Assembly (NCBI GenBank): GCA_002397465.1
Contig: DHAP01000020.1
Span: forward strand, 1-33,579
Direction: 5' to 3'
Origin: Caryophanales bacterium UBA4951
Lineage (GTDB): Bacteria; Bacillota_I; Bacilli_A; RFN20; CAG-826
DNA length: 33,579 nt
Part shown: piece by piece, positions 16,561 through 24,706 of the stretch
Position numbering within the stretch: position 1 is the stretch's first letter
How the letters are laid out: each line of letters starts with the position of its first letter
The notes under the pieces: generated by a model
What the model was told of the DNA's origin: nothing
What the model saw: the letters and a program-made list of their open reading frames with translations, nothing else
Databases searched by the model: none
Position numbers and translations under genes: made by a program

Positions 16561-19500
16561 TTAGGCTTCTTTGGAATCGGTGACCACATCGTCCTTGGAA
16601 CGCTTGTACTTGCGCGTTCTCACGACGACCCAGCCAACTCCGACCAAGGTGGCGACCGACCAGACCGAGACGCCGACGATCATCCAGATCTTCCATGGTG
16701 ACATGGTGTAGCTGATCGTGGTTCCCGGGGCAATGCCGTTCATGGCGTTGCTGTTGGTGACGGTGTAGCACATATTCTTGATGGCTTTGCGGATGGCGAT
16801 CCTTCCAGTCGCGCTGGAAGTGTCTTTGATGTTGCCTCCGAATATCGAGTCCTTCATGCTGGCCCAGGTGAGCTGCATGTCGGTTCCGGCTCTCATGCCC
16901 TGATCAGGGTCCATGTAGCCATAGAGGTTGAAGTCGCTGTCGACCACGCCTTCGAATCCCCACTCGTTGCGGAGAACCTCAGTCATCAAGGCCTCGCTGC
17001 CGCCGGCCCAAGTCCCGCCGATACGGTTGAAGGAGGACATGACGGCCATGCATCCTTTGGTGGTTTTGCTGGTAAGTTCGCCAGAGGTGTCTTTGGTGTA
17101 GTACTCTGTCGAGGAAGCCTCTTTGACGCAGATCTCGAATGGCTTGAGGTAAATCTCGCGGATGGACTGTTCGTTGGCCCAGACGCAAAGGTTCGTGGTC
17201 CTCATGTACTCTTGATCGTTGAGCGCAAAGTGCTTGATGTAGGAATAGCAGCCTTTATCGGAGGTTCCGCTGACGACGTTAGCGGCCATATAGCCAGCTA
17301 AGACGCCATCTTCGCTGTAGTACTCGAAGTTACGTCCGCCGAATGGAGAACGGTGGGTGTTCATGGCTGGGGCGTACCATCCAGAATAGGCTTGGCCGTT
17401 TCCGTGGATGGACTCTTCGCCGACGCACTCGCCCATCTCTTTGGCAAGCTGCTGGTTCCAGGTGGAGGCAAGGATGACCTCGCTCATCCACGAGCAACCG
17501 ACGATCGAAGGATTCATAAGGCAGGTGAAGCCGGCAGGACCATCAGGATCCTGAGTGGCTGGCTTGCCGATGCTTTCGATGGCTGGGGTGACGTAGACGG
17601 AGGAGCAAAGAATGTCATTGGCGTTCGTGTAGTCATCTTCGGTCAGCTCATCTAGGAGGGTGTCCCAAGCCGGGTCATCATAGGTCTTGCCTCTCAAATC
17701 GATGAGAGAAAGGCCATTGGAGGCGCCGGTGGTCGGGGTCACATCAGTAGAGTCGTTATGATCGTTGACATCATACGGGGCTAATTCATCGGCAACCGTG
17801 GTGGTTCCGGTGAGCGTGGTGTTCGGGTTGGCATCAGATGAGGTTGGAAGAGTCGGGAAGCTCGTCTCCCAATCGTCACGTGTCATGTTCGTGGCATAGC
17901 CAGTCGTGGCAGTGTCTTTGAACATCGCGCTGACATCATCGAACTGGTTGGTCGCGGTCTGTTCGTCGCCCGGGCGGCCATTGTTATAGACATCTTTGTC
18001 AAGGTTGAAGGAATAGGAATCGAGGACATCGTGCGATGACGAACGGATGGAAATGCCATAGTTGCCACCATCCAAGACGTAGCACTTGTTCTCTTTGTAG
18101 TCATAAGAAGCCATGTCGGATTTGTCCCAAGTGAGGGTGATGTCTTCCGATTCGCCCGGAGCCAAAATGCCAGTCTTGGCATAACGGACGAGGTTGACGG
18201 AGCTCTTTTGGATTCCGCCCTCGGTATATGGGGCTGAATAATAGACTTCGACGACGTCTTTGCCAGCCACCGATCCGGTGTTGGTGACGGTGACGGTCAC
18301 TGAGCACTCAGAGGAGAGAAGGCTTGGCTCACTGTGACTCTTCACGTTCTGGGTGAAGCTCGTGTAGCTTAAGCCATAGCCGAACGGATAGACGACGGCG
18401 TTATCGTAAGCCGCGTCATTGGTGCCGAAGCGGGTCTCATAGTAACGGTATCCAACATAGATGCCCTCTTCATATTCGACGAAGTAGGCGCTATTGGAAT
18501 TTCCATTGCCCCAATCGACTTCGTCGGCGCTGTCGATGCCATCGTATTGGCTGACACCGTTGTGTCCGAAGTTCTTGAAGGTTGGGTCAAGCGTGAAATC
18601 GCTAGCCCATGTATCGGCGGTCTTTCCCGAAGGATTGACGGCGCCAGAGAGGATGGAACCAAGGCTGTTGAAGCCGGTGGAACCAGGCGATCCGACCCAG
18701 ATGATAGCAGAGACGCCGTCATCGTTTTGGATGTTTCCAAGTTCCATGGTGTTGGAGCTGTTGATGACGACGATCGTCTTTGAATAATGGCTTTCGGCGA
18801 AGCTTATCATTCCCTTCTCTTCGACGGTCAATTCAAGTTCGTGTTGGTCGTCGGTATAGTTGGCAGCCTCATTGGCGGCGTTGGTGTTGCTTTTCAATAA
18901 ATCGTCGGCGCCTTTTGTCGAAAGGTCTCTCTTGAGGTTGGTTGAGAGGTCTCCGCCCTCGCCACCGCCACGTCCGATGAAGACGACGGCGACGTCAGTG
19001 GTCTTCGGAGTGAAGGTATAGGCGCTGGTAGGAATCTCGCCGATGAAGAAATTGCTGCTATTATAATCGTCCATGACGATCGAAGCGCGCGGATAGGATG
19101 AATAGGCACCTTTGAAGAAGTCATAGGCGTCGCTATTGACGGTGAAGCCGGCTTTCTCAAGTCCGCTCTTAGGAGTGGCACAGGTGCTGGCGTCGACGGT
19201 TCCGGATCCGCTTCCGCCATAGATTGGATCGACGGAATCGCGGCCTAGCATCGTGATGCCGGTCGAGGTGGAGATTGGGAGGGAATTGTTGTTCTTATTC
19301 TTTAATAAGACAAATCCCTCGTCGCAAATGTCTTCCACTTTGCTTTCGCTGGCGGCGATGGCGGCGGCAGAGCTTTCTGTCGTGGCTTTGTTGTATTCGG
19401 TATCCCAGTCTTTGGTATTCTCGTTTTGGGTCTTGATGATGTCCCCGCGACCTACGGCGGTATCGAGCCAGGTGCTCGTGAACGAGGCGGCGACTGGAAC

Positions 19501-19593
19501 GGCGATGGCGATGATGGCGGCTAAGCTCAAGCATGGGATCCAAATTCCCAAGAACTTGCCGTTGCTCATCTTCTTCTTGTTTGTTTTGCTCAT
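16561..19593 (-). CDS. Membrane-anchored family GH3 beta-glycosidase with reversed domain order, 1010 aa
   Basis: Likely beta-glucosidase or related glycosidase acting outside the cell. A hydrophobic segment lies at about 14-38 and another at about 968-990 followed by RTRKYKRSK, so both ends could be in the membrane. Between them, a GH3_C sandwich domain comes first (GFVLLKN near 93), then a fibronectin-III-like domain (VTVTVTNTGSVAGKDVVEVY), and the TIM-barrel GH3_N domain comes last. The last domain has GRNFEYYSEDG, KHFALNDQE and the nucleophile block GVVDSDFNLYGY with D887. SDF replaces the usual SDW. Reversed order is known from Ruminococcus albus and Butyrivibrio fibrisolvens beta-glucosidases. 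AAAGG precedes the ATG. A LacI/CcpA-like operator lies upstream and a LytTR two-component pair is adjacent. The exact sugar is unknown. Confidence 0.93.
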   Translation of the reverse strand: MSKTNKKKMSNGKFLGIWIPCLSLAAIIAIAVPVAASFTSTWLDTAVGRGDIIKTQNENTKDWDTEYNKATTESSAAAIAASESKVEDICDEGFVLLKNKNNNSLPISTSTGITMLGRDSVDPIYGGSGSGTVDASTCATPKSGLEKAGFTVNSDAYDFFKGAYSSYPRASIVMDDYNSSNFFIGEIPTSAYTFTPKTTDVAVVFIGRGGGEGGDLSTNLKRDLSTKGADDLLKSNTNAANEAANYTDDQHELELTVEEKGMISFAESHYSKTIVVINSSNTMELGNIQNDDGVSAIIWVGSPGSTGFNSLGSILSGAVNPSGKTADTWASDFTLDPTFKNFGHNGVSQYDGIDSADEVDWGNGNSNSAYFVEYEEGIYVGYRYYETRFGTNDAAYDNAVVYPFGYGLSYTSFTQNVKSHSEPSLLSSECSVTVTVTNTGSVAGKDVVEVYYSAPYTEGGIQKSSVNLVRYAKTGILAPGESEDITLTWDKSDMASYDYKENKCYVLDGGNYGISIRSSSHDVLDSYSFNLDKDVYNNGRPGDEQTATNQFDDVSAMFKDTATTGYATNMTRDDWETSFPTLPTSSDANPNTTLTGTTTVADELAPYDVNDHNDSTDVTPTTGASNGLSLIDLRGKTYDDPAWDTLLDELTEDDYTNANDILCSSVYVTPAIESIGKPATQDPDGPAGFTCLMNPSIVGCSWMSEVILASTWNQQLAKEMGECVGEESIHGNGQAYSGWYAPAMNTHRSPFGGRNFEYYSEDGVLAGYMAANVVSGTSDKGCYSYIKHFALNDQEYMRTTNLCVWANEQSIREIYLKPFEICVKEASSTEYYTKDTSGELTSKTTKGCMAVMSSFNRIGGTWAGGSEALMTEVLRNEWGFEGVVDSDFNLYGYMDPDQGMRAGTDMQLTWASMKDSIFGGNIKDTSSATGRIAIRKAIKNMCYTVTNSNAMNGIAPGTTISYTMSPWKIWMIVGVSVWSVATLVGVGWVVVRTRKYKRSKDDVVTDSKEA

Positions 19594-19710
19594 ATTTGCC
19601 TTTCTTTTTGTTCGGCATTGTTTATTAAGGATGAACGCCGAGATTCATTCCTAAGGGCCTTATATGAAGTCCCGTGATGGCCGGATTATTGTTTCCTTTG
19701 GCCTCCTTGT

Positions 19711-19746
19711 TTAGGATTGCAGGCTCTTCGTCAGAGGTCGCTCCAT
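19711..19746 (-). CDS. Possible 11-codon leader peptide upstream of GH3
   Basis: GGAGG lies 9 nt before an ATG, and the frame reads MERPLTKSLQS then TAA. A second AAGGAGG follows just downstream without a start codon near it. It may be chance, because the peptide has no run of one amino acid and no attenuator hairpin is evident. Confidence 0.2.
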   Translation of the reverse strand: MERPLTKSLQS

Positions 19747-19797
19747 GGATTGCGCCCTCCAAAAAACGAATGGCCTTGCTTTACGAGTTGAAGTTTA

Positions 19798-19813
19798 TGT
19801 AAAAGCGCTTTCA
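19798..19813. promoter_or_regulatory. LacI/CcpA-type operator (cre-like) upstream of GH3
   Basis: TGTAAAAGCGCTTTCA contains the central palindrome AAAGCGCTTT and fits the pattern of cre and LacI-family operators. It is about 205 nt upstream of the GH3 start. The pattern is seen directly; binding by CcpA or a sugar-specific LacI regulator is inference. Confidence 0.55.
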
Positions 19814-19872
19814 GAATCTTGGTTTTTACTCAACCTGTCTATTTTTTCGCATATCCTGAATGACGTTTTGCG

Positions 19873-19900
19873 GGCACGAACGGCGAAAAAATGGCACGAA
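19873..19900. repeat. Pair of GGCACGAA direct repeats, period 20 bp
   Basis: Two exact GGCACGAA copies start at 19873 and 19893, about two helical turns apart, just downstream of the kinase gene and upstream of GH3. LytTR-domain regulators bind paired direct repeats about two turns apart, so this is a candidate site for the neighbouring regulator. The consensus differs from AgrA, and that link is inference. Confidence 0.4.
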
Positions 19901-19909
19901 AGGTCGTTT

Positions 19910-21238
19910 TTAGGCTATTTCCGGAGTCTGTGGCTTATTGGGAAAGTAAATTGAGAGCGAGAACTCGCCGTTATTGGTGTCGATCTTCATCGTGCCCCCG
20001 TAACAATGGGCGATGTAGCGGATGGATTTCATGCCGAAGCCATGATATTTGTCATCGTCTTTGCTCGTCAAAGGAAGCCCGTCTTTGAAATCGATCTTCC
20101 CTTCGTAGGGGTTATCGCAGAAGATGAGAAGCCCACCCGGGACCTCGTGGACCTTCAGGTTGATGTAACGATTGTCCTCTTCTTTGATCTTGCTGACGCT
20201 TTCGATGGCGTTGTCGAGGATGTTGCCGAACAAGGAGAAGACGTCGCTCTCTTTCATGAAAGCGAGTTTCTCGCCGTCGATCATCCTCGTGAAGTTAATC
20301 TTGTTTTTGGCGCAGACGAGGCTCTTCTCCTGCACCACCGTGTCGAGAGGGATGTTCCCGGTCCCCGACTTGGTGTCATAGAATCTCGTGGCGTTCTCAA
20401 TCGAGTCGATTTCTTCTTGGGAGATCGTCGAGTGGGTATCCTTGAGGGCCCTGATCTGTTTTCGTAAGTCATGGCATTTGATGTTCACGAGCTCGATGTT
20501 CTCTTTGGTGAACTGGTACTGCTTCTCTTCCTCACGCCTCATCTGGTTCAGGTAGGTGACCTCTTTTTGAAGGTTGGTCTCGCTCACGAAGCCGAACATG
20601 ATGATGAGGATCATCGCGCTCGAAAGGATGTTGAAGGCCGAGAGGATATACTCAAGGATGTGGACGTCGCCTAATAGAGGCACGGTGATGACGAACATGT
20701 TGAGGACGTCATTGGCCAAGACCGAAAACAAGGCGAGGATCAAGATCTTCCAAGACGGCAAGGCGATGCTCGGGGTCCTTTTGATGAGGCGGTAAAGATA
20801 AAGGACAAGCGGGATGAAGACCAACACCCAGAAGACGCTGAGGACGACCCAGATCCAGGAAAAGCCAGAAACGGGGCTTTGACTGCAATCCGTATAGATA
20901 TAAAAGGATAACTGCCAGGCCAGATAGACCAGATGACGGAGAGTGTAGCTAGCGATCGTGCAGAAAAGGCACGTTGCGATGCCACATGAAAAGGAAATCT
21001 CCAGCGCCGAGGCGGAGAAGAGGAACAAAAGCAGATAATTGATGGTGCCCGAGGCGATGGGGTCACCGACATCGATCGAGGCCGTGAAGAAAGACGCGGC
21101 GATGAAAACCACACTCGAAAGAATCGAACGAAGATAGAAATGAGGACGTTTGGAGAAGTTCCAGGCGAAAAGGAAACAAAGGAAAAGCAGTTCGAACTCC
21201 ACCAAGGCATTCAGGTAATTGTCGTAGGTGATGTTCAT
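19910..21238 (-). CDS. AgrC/HK10-type sensor histidine kinase with GHKL ATPase domain
   Basis: A 442-residue membrane kinase. The N-terminal 220 residues hold about six hydrophobic segments, the usual sensor module of this class. The phosphoacceptor is probably H256 in IKCHDLRKQ. The GHKL ATPase has an N-box GNILDNAIES (339-347) and a GFGMKSI lid near 405. Such kinases commonly sense peptides or other ligands through the membrane domain; no agrB or agrD-like gene is seen here. The ATG overlaps the stop of the response regulator gene, so the pair is one operon. The input signal is unknown; neighbouring GH3 suggests carbohydrate or surface control. Confidence 0.88.
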   Translation of the reverse strand: MNITYDNYLNALVEFELLFLCFLFAWNFSKRPHFYLRSILSSVVFIAASFFTASIDVGDPIASGTINYLLLFLFSASALEISFSCGIATCLFCTIASYTLRHLVYLAWQLSFYIYTDCSQSPVSGFSWIWVVLSVFWVLVFIPLVLYLYRLIKRTPSIALPSWKILILALFSVLANDVLNMFVITVPLLGDVHILEYILSAFNILSSAMILIIMFGFVSETNLQKEVTYLNQMRREEEKQYQFTKENIELVNIKCHDLRKQIRALKDTHSTISQEEIDSIENATRFYDTKSGTGNIPLDTVVQEKSLVCAKNKINFTRMIDGEKLAFMKESDVFSLFGNILDNAIESVSKIKEEDNRYINLKVHEVPGGLLIFCDNPYEGKIDFKDGLPLTSKDDDKYHGFGMKSIRYIAHCYGGTMKIDTNNGEFSLSIYFPNKPQTPEIA

Positions 21239-21948
21239 GAATGCCTCCCTAGATAGGAGGTGAAATCGTCCAAGAAAGCCTTTTTCTTCGGTCTCGAAAT
21301 CTTGAGTTGCTCACCACCCACCACCACATAGTCGGTTCCGATGCCGGAGACGAAGCGGAGGTTTACGAGATAGCAATGGTTGCAGCGGGAGAACAGATTG
21401 GTCGGCAGTTTCTTCTCGATGTCCTTCAAGGAGCCATAAGTGGAATAGGTCGCCCCTTCCACGTGGTAACTTAACAAGTGGCTGCTTACCTCGATGTAAC
21501 GGATGTTGGAAACATTGACCACCACAAACCCGTCTTCGGTTTTGACCGGTATCTTCTCGCCCGGTTCCTTCTCTTTTAATAGACGCGTGATCTTATCGAG
21601 TTTTGGTATCAATGGGGCGTAGCTAAGAGGTTTGACCAAATAGTCGAAAGCGTTGACCTCATATCCTTTTATCGCGTATTGGGCTAAGTCAGTGACAAAA
21701 ACTAGGGCCACGTCCTTATCGACCTCGCGGAGTTTCTTCGCCGCGTCGAGCCCATTTATATAAGGTAGGTTGATATCCATGAAAATAAGGTCATAGTCAG
21801 CCTTATAGTCATTCAAAAGCTTCTCGGCATCCGGGAAGTAGGAGATCACGAACTGGAGGCCTTTTTCTTTTTGGTATCGCGTGAGGATATCCATGAGGTT
21901 CTTGTAGGCCTCGGGACTGTCCTCCACGATCGCTATGCGGTTTGCCAT
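21235..21948 (-). CDS. LytTR-family response regulator
   Basis: A 237-residue transcription factor. The receiver domain (1-125) has acidic E9 and D10, phosphoacceptor D58 in LIFMDINLP, a Thr near 86 and Lys in VKPLS. The C-terminal LytTR domain (about 140-235) has VNVSNIRYIEVSSHLL, YGSLKDIEKKL and FSRCNHCYLVNL, typical of AgrA/LytR relatives. No Shine-Dalgarno precedes the ATG, and TAGTAT lies 5 nt before it, so the mRNA may be leaderless. It is co-transcribed with the kinase. Likely targets are the direct repeats before GH3, which is inference. Confidence 0.9.
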   Translation of the reverse strand: MANRIAIVEDSPEAYKNLMDILTRYQKEKGLQFVISYFPDAEKLLNDYKADYDLIFMDINLPYINGLDAAKKLREVDKDVALVFVTDLAQYAIKGYEVNAFDYLVKPLSYAPLIPKLDKITRLLKEKEPGEKIPVKTEDGFVVVNVSNIRYIEVSSHLLSYHVEGATYSTYGSLKDIEKKLPTNLFSRCNHCYLVNLRFVSGIGTDYVVVGGEQLKISRPKKKAFLDDFTSYLGRHS

Positions 21949-21953
21949 CGTCT

Positions 21954-21959
21954 ATACTA
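21954..21959 (-). promoter_or_regulatory. -10-like box directly before the response regulator ATG
   Basis: TAGTAT ends 5 nt before the start codon. TTGCTT lies 19 nt further up. If used, transcription would start at or near the A of the ATG. Confidence 0.35.
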
Positions 21960-22122
21960 AATGGCTAAAAGGGGCAAAAAGCAAGCAGGTTCTTAATCGT
22001 AGCGTAAAGAAAAATAACGCTCCATCGAAGAAACTGTTTCTATTGACACCAGCAATTTTTCTTTTAAAAACATCCATCCTTATCATAAATAGAGATTTAG
22101 CAGGGCAAAAAACCTCATATGG

Positions 22123-22131
22123 TGATAGACT
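22123..22131 (+). promoter_or_regulatory. Extended -10-like element before the exonuclease gene
   Basis: TGATAGACT ends 8 nt before the ATG at 22140. A separate TTGACA at 22043 with TAAAAA 16 nt later is an alternative promoter giving a leader of about 60 nt. Confidence 0.35.
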
Positions 22132-22139
22132 TCTAGGGA

Positions 22140-22865
22140 ATGAAAGCCCTAGAGAGAATCATCAAAGACAGACGTGCCCTCGTCTTCTTGGATTTAGAAG
22201 GCACCCAGTTCTCGCATGAGATGATCGAAATCGGGGCCTATGTCTGCATCTTGAACGACGACTTAAGCGTCAAAAGCGTCTGCCCGCCTTATAAATCATA
22301 TGTCTTGGCCCATCATCCGATCGGCTCCCTCGTGAGCAAGATGACCGGCATCAATGAGAAGAAGCTTCAGGATGAAGGACGTGATTTCACCATCGTCATG
22401 AGCGAGTTCAAGCACTACGTCGGCAAATACTGGGGACGTTGTTTGTTCGTGACCTTCGGAAGCCATGATCTTCGCATCATCAACCAATCGGTTTTGAATG
22501 CCTATAAGCCTGACGTCGAGATCTCAAGGACCATCAATAAGAACCACTTCGACTTCTCGGCTTTCTTATCGCAATACATCCAAGACCCGAACGGCAACCC
22601 CTTGTCTTTGACCAACTACCTCAAAGTCTATGAGGTGCCCTTTGAAGGCCAGGCCCATGACGCCTTGGCCGACGCCTATAACCTCATCGACCTCTACAAA
22701 GCCTTCTTAAGTAGAAACGACATCAACGAAAGAGAATACAAAAAGAGCCTCTCCCACCTCCACCATCTGCCAACCCCCGTCTCCAAAGTCCTGAAGAAGC
22801 TGAACGAAGGGGAGAACATCCTTCCCGAAGACTGGGACAAGGCCGTGAAGGAAAGCTTTCTATGA
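22140..22865 (+). CDS. DEDDh 3'-5' exonuclease family protein (DnaQ-like)
   Basis: A 241-residue protein with the DEDDh nuclease core: D18 and E20 in FLDLEGT, D110 in FGSHDLR, and H173 with D178 in AHDALAD. This fold covers proofreading subunits, oligoribonucleases and sporulation inhibitor KapD-like proteins, and I cannot tell which. The C-terminal 50 residues are charged and helical and have no known match to me. The start codon is close to a weak AGGG and to a -10-like box. Its stop overlaps the recU start (ATGA), so the pair is coupled; a role in DNA repair beside RecU is possible but unproven. Confidence 0.82.
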   Translation: MKALERIIKDRRALVFLDLEGTQFSHEMIEIGAYVCILNDDLSVKSVCPPYKSYVLAHHPIGSLVSKMTGINEKKLQDEGRDFTIVMSEFKHYVGKYWGRCLFVTFGSHDLRIINQSVLNAYKPDVEISRTINKNHFDFSAFLSQYIQDPNGNPLSLTNYLKVYEVPFEGQAHDALADAYNLIDLYKAFLSRNDINEREYKKSLSHLHHLPTPVSKVLKKLNEGENILPEDWDKAVKESFL

Positions 22866-23446
22866 GCGTCAATTATCCCGGTGGCGTGAAACCTATTGGC
22901 AGACCCATCAAGAAAACCCACGTCAAACTCGACAGCGCAGCCAACCGCGGCATGGGCTTTGAGCATGACATCAACCTCACCAACGAATACTATCTGGAAA
23001 AAGGATTGGCCCTCGTCTACAAAAGGCCGACCCCCATCAACGTCGTGAAAGTCGATTACAGCCATGGGGCCAAAATCACCCAGGCTTATTTCGAATGCCA
23101 AAGCACCACCGACTATAACGGCGTCTACAAAGGCCACTACGTCGACTTCGAGGCCAAATCCACAAGGAGCAAGACCTCATTCCCTTTGAACAACATCGCC
23201 CCCCAGCAGGTCGAGCATCTTCTTAACGTCAAGAAACATGGGGGCATCGCCTTCTTCCTCATCAACTGTTACGCCATCAACGAGACTTATCTCTTAGATA
23301 GCGACTACGTCTGTGCTTTCTACCAGGAAAAACCCCGCAAATCCATCCCGCTTGAGGAAATAAAAAAGAATGGCCACCTCGTCAAAGAAGGTTATCGGCC
23401 CCGCTACGACTATTTGCCTTTGATCGAAGAATTCCTTTTGAAATAA
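22862..23446 (+). CDS. recU: Holliday junction resolvase RecU
   Basis: RecU cuts four-way junctions in Firmicutes. The 194-residue length is typical. The nuclease core is visible at D84 in DYNGVYKGHYVDFEAKST, with D95, E97 and K99, and the N-terminal GRPIKKTH and NRGMGFEHDIN blocks also match. In Bacillus recU is usually followed by a class A penicillin-binding protein; that gene is missing here. The last 37 nt overlap the end of nth on the other strand. The start overlaps the exonuclease stop. Confidence 0.93.
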   Translation: MSVNYPGGVKPIGRPIKKTHVKLDSAANRGMGFEHDINLTNEYYLEKGLALVYKRPTPINVVKVDYSHGAKITQAYFECQSTTDYNGVYKGHYVDFEAKSTRSKTSFPLNNIAPQQVEHLLNVKKHGGIAFFLINCYAINETYLLDSDYVCAFYQEKPRKSIPLEEIKKNGHLVKEGYRPRYDYLPLIEEFLLK

Positions 23447-24057
23447 AGACAATGCGTTTGAAGCTCACAGCGCTCGCATTCGGGGTTTTTGGCATGGCAG
23501 ACTTCCCTTCCGAAAGCGATCAGGGAATGATGGAGGAACCCCCAGTCTTCCTTGTCGAAGCTCTTCTCGAGTTTTCGTTCAGTGAGATCAGGGCTGTCTT
23601 TCTCTTTTGAGTAGCCAAGGCGGTCGCTGATCCGATGGACGTGGGTGTCGACCGGGATGGCGGGCTTATTCATGATCTCCAGAAGGTAGACCCCCGCCGT
23701 CTTATGTCCGACTCCTGGTAACTCAGTCAGCAAAGCGAAGTCATTTGGGACCTCGCCATGATATTTCTCGACCAAGGCCTTAGACAAAAGGATGATGTTT
23801 TTGGCTTTGTTATGATAAAGGCCCAAGGACTTGATCAGTTCTTCGACGTCTTTGATATCAGCCTCCGCCAAAGATTCGGGGTCTGGGTATCGCTTGAATA
23901 TATTAGGCGTCGCTTTGTTCACCGAGAGGTCATTGCTTTGGGCGCTCAAAGAGATGGCGACCAATAACGAAAACGGAGAGGCGTAATCCAAGGTGCACTT
24001 GGCATTTGGGAACCTCTTTTTGAGATATGAGAGAACCGCCTCACTTTTTGGGGTCAT
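23410..24057 (-). CDS. nth: Endonuclease III
   Basis: This base-excision DNA glycosylase/AP lyase acts on oxidised pyrimidines. From the chosen ATG at 24057 there are 215 residues, the usual size. The HhH motif LPGVGHKTAG carries catalytic K119, and D137 follows in VDTHVHRISDRLGY. The 4Fe-4S ligands are C187, C194, C197 and C203 with the standard x6-x2-x5 spacing. A longer reading to 24144 adds an Arg/Pro-rich stretch that only shadows dnaD. The start overlaps dnaD by 17 nt, as in the dnaD-nth order of Bacillus. The 3' end overlaps recU. Confidence 0.95.
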   Translation of the reverse strand: MTPKSEAVLSYLKKRFPNAKCTLDYASPFSLLVAISLSAQSNDLSVNKATPNIFKRYPDPESLAEADIKDVEELIKSLGLYHNKAKNIILLSKALVEKYHGEVPNDFALLTELPGVGHKTAGVYLLEIMNKPAIPVDTHVHRISDRLGYSKEKDSPDLTERKLEKSFDKEDWGFLHHSLIAFGREVCHAKNPECERCELQTHCLYFKRNSSIKGK

Positions 24058-24703
24058 CGTTCCACATAGCTTTCGCGATCTCGATCGTCTTCTCGATGTC
24101 TTTGTCCCAGGTCGGGGAGACCAAGGAAGTCCCCTCTTTCTCAAGGTCGGAGTCGCGCCTCTTGTTGCGGAGGATCTTGTCGACGTAACGGAGGCTCTTT
24201 TTCTTGTCGTTCAAGGCGTCCAATAAGGCGTCTTTGATGTCCTCATCCTGGTAGCCGCTTTCGATCCACTCGCCCATAGTCTGGCTTTCAAGCGGGGTGA
24301 GGGAACGCTCAAGCTTGCTCTCGAAAAGTTTGCATAAGGAGGAGAGACGGTCGCTCTTGTCCTTGGAATATAAGGCGCTTTGGCTGTTCTGGATGGACTT
24401 CTGGAATTCGCCATAGACGAGGTTCTTGGCCCCATCGATCGAGGTCTTCATGCCTTTGGAGTCTTTCTCGTAAGAGAGCAGTCCCCTCTTCATGAGTGAG
24501 ACGAGGCATTTATCAAGCTCATCGGGCGAATAGTTCATCTTCATCGATAAGGCATCCGAGGTGACGAGGTTGTTCCCCTGCTCAAGGAGGTGGTCGATCA
24601 TCAAGATGACGAGGAGTTCCATTTCGCTCAGCTGCAGTTTTTTATAAGTGTCCAATATCGCGTAACGGAAGCTGACGGCGCTATAGATGGCATTCTTTTT
24701 CAT
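24041..24703 (-). CDS. dnaD: Replication initiation protein DnaD
   Basis: DnaD helps DnaA and DnaB load the replicative helicase in low-GC Gram-positives. The 220-residue protein has an N-terminal winged-helix region (about 10-100, LSEMELLVILMIDHLL and KMNYSPDELDKCLVSL) and a C-terminal DnaD/DnaB2 domain with FESKLERSLTPLE and YQDEDIKDALLDAL, ending in an R/K-rich tail. It starts 3 nt after the cca stop and overlaps nth. Synteny with nth supports the call. Confidence 0.9.
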   Translation of the reverse strand: MKKNAIYSAVSFRYAILDTYKKLQLSEMELLVILMIDHLLEQGNNLVTSDALSMKMNYSPDELDKCLVSLMKRGLLSYEKDSKGMKTSIDGAKNLVYGEFQKSIQNSQSALYSKDKSDRLSSLCKLFESKLERSLTPLESQTMGEWIESGYQDEDIKDALLDALNDKKKSLRYVDKILRNKRRDSDLEKEGTSLVSPTWDKDIEKTIEIAKAMWNDDPKK

Positions 24704-24706
24704 GGC

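Larger units (their letters stand above)
19594..19909. other. 316-nt gap between the GH3 gene and the sensor kinase: regulatory region
   Basis: It holds a palindromic operator, a pair of direct repeats and a tiny reading frame with a ribosome site (listed separately), all plausibly acting on GH3. I could not place a convincing -35/-10 pair. No terminator with a clear stem and T run was seen after the kinase gene. Confidence 0.5.

Noticed and set aside
24058..24144. N-terminal extension of Nth rich in Arg and Pro
   Set aside because: It lies inside dnaD in another frame and has no homology; the ATG at 24057 gives the normal length.
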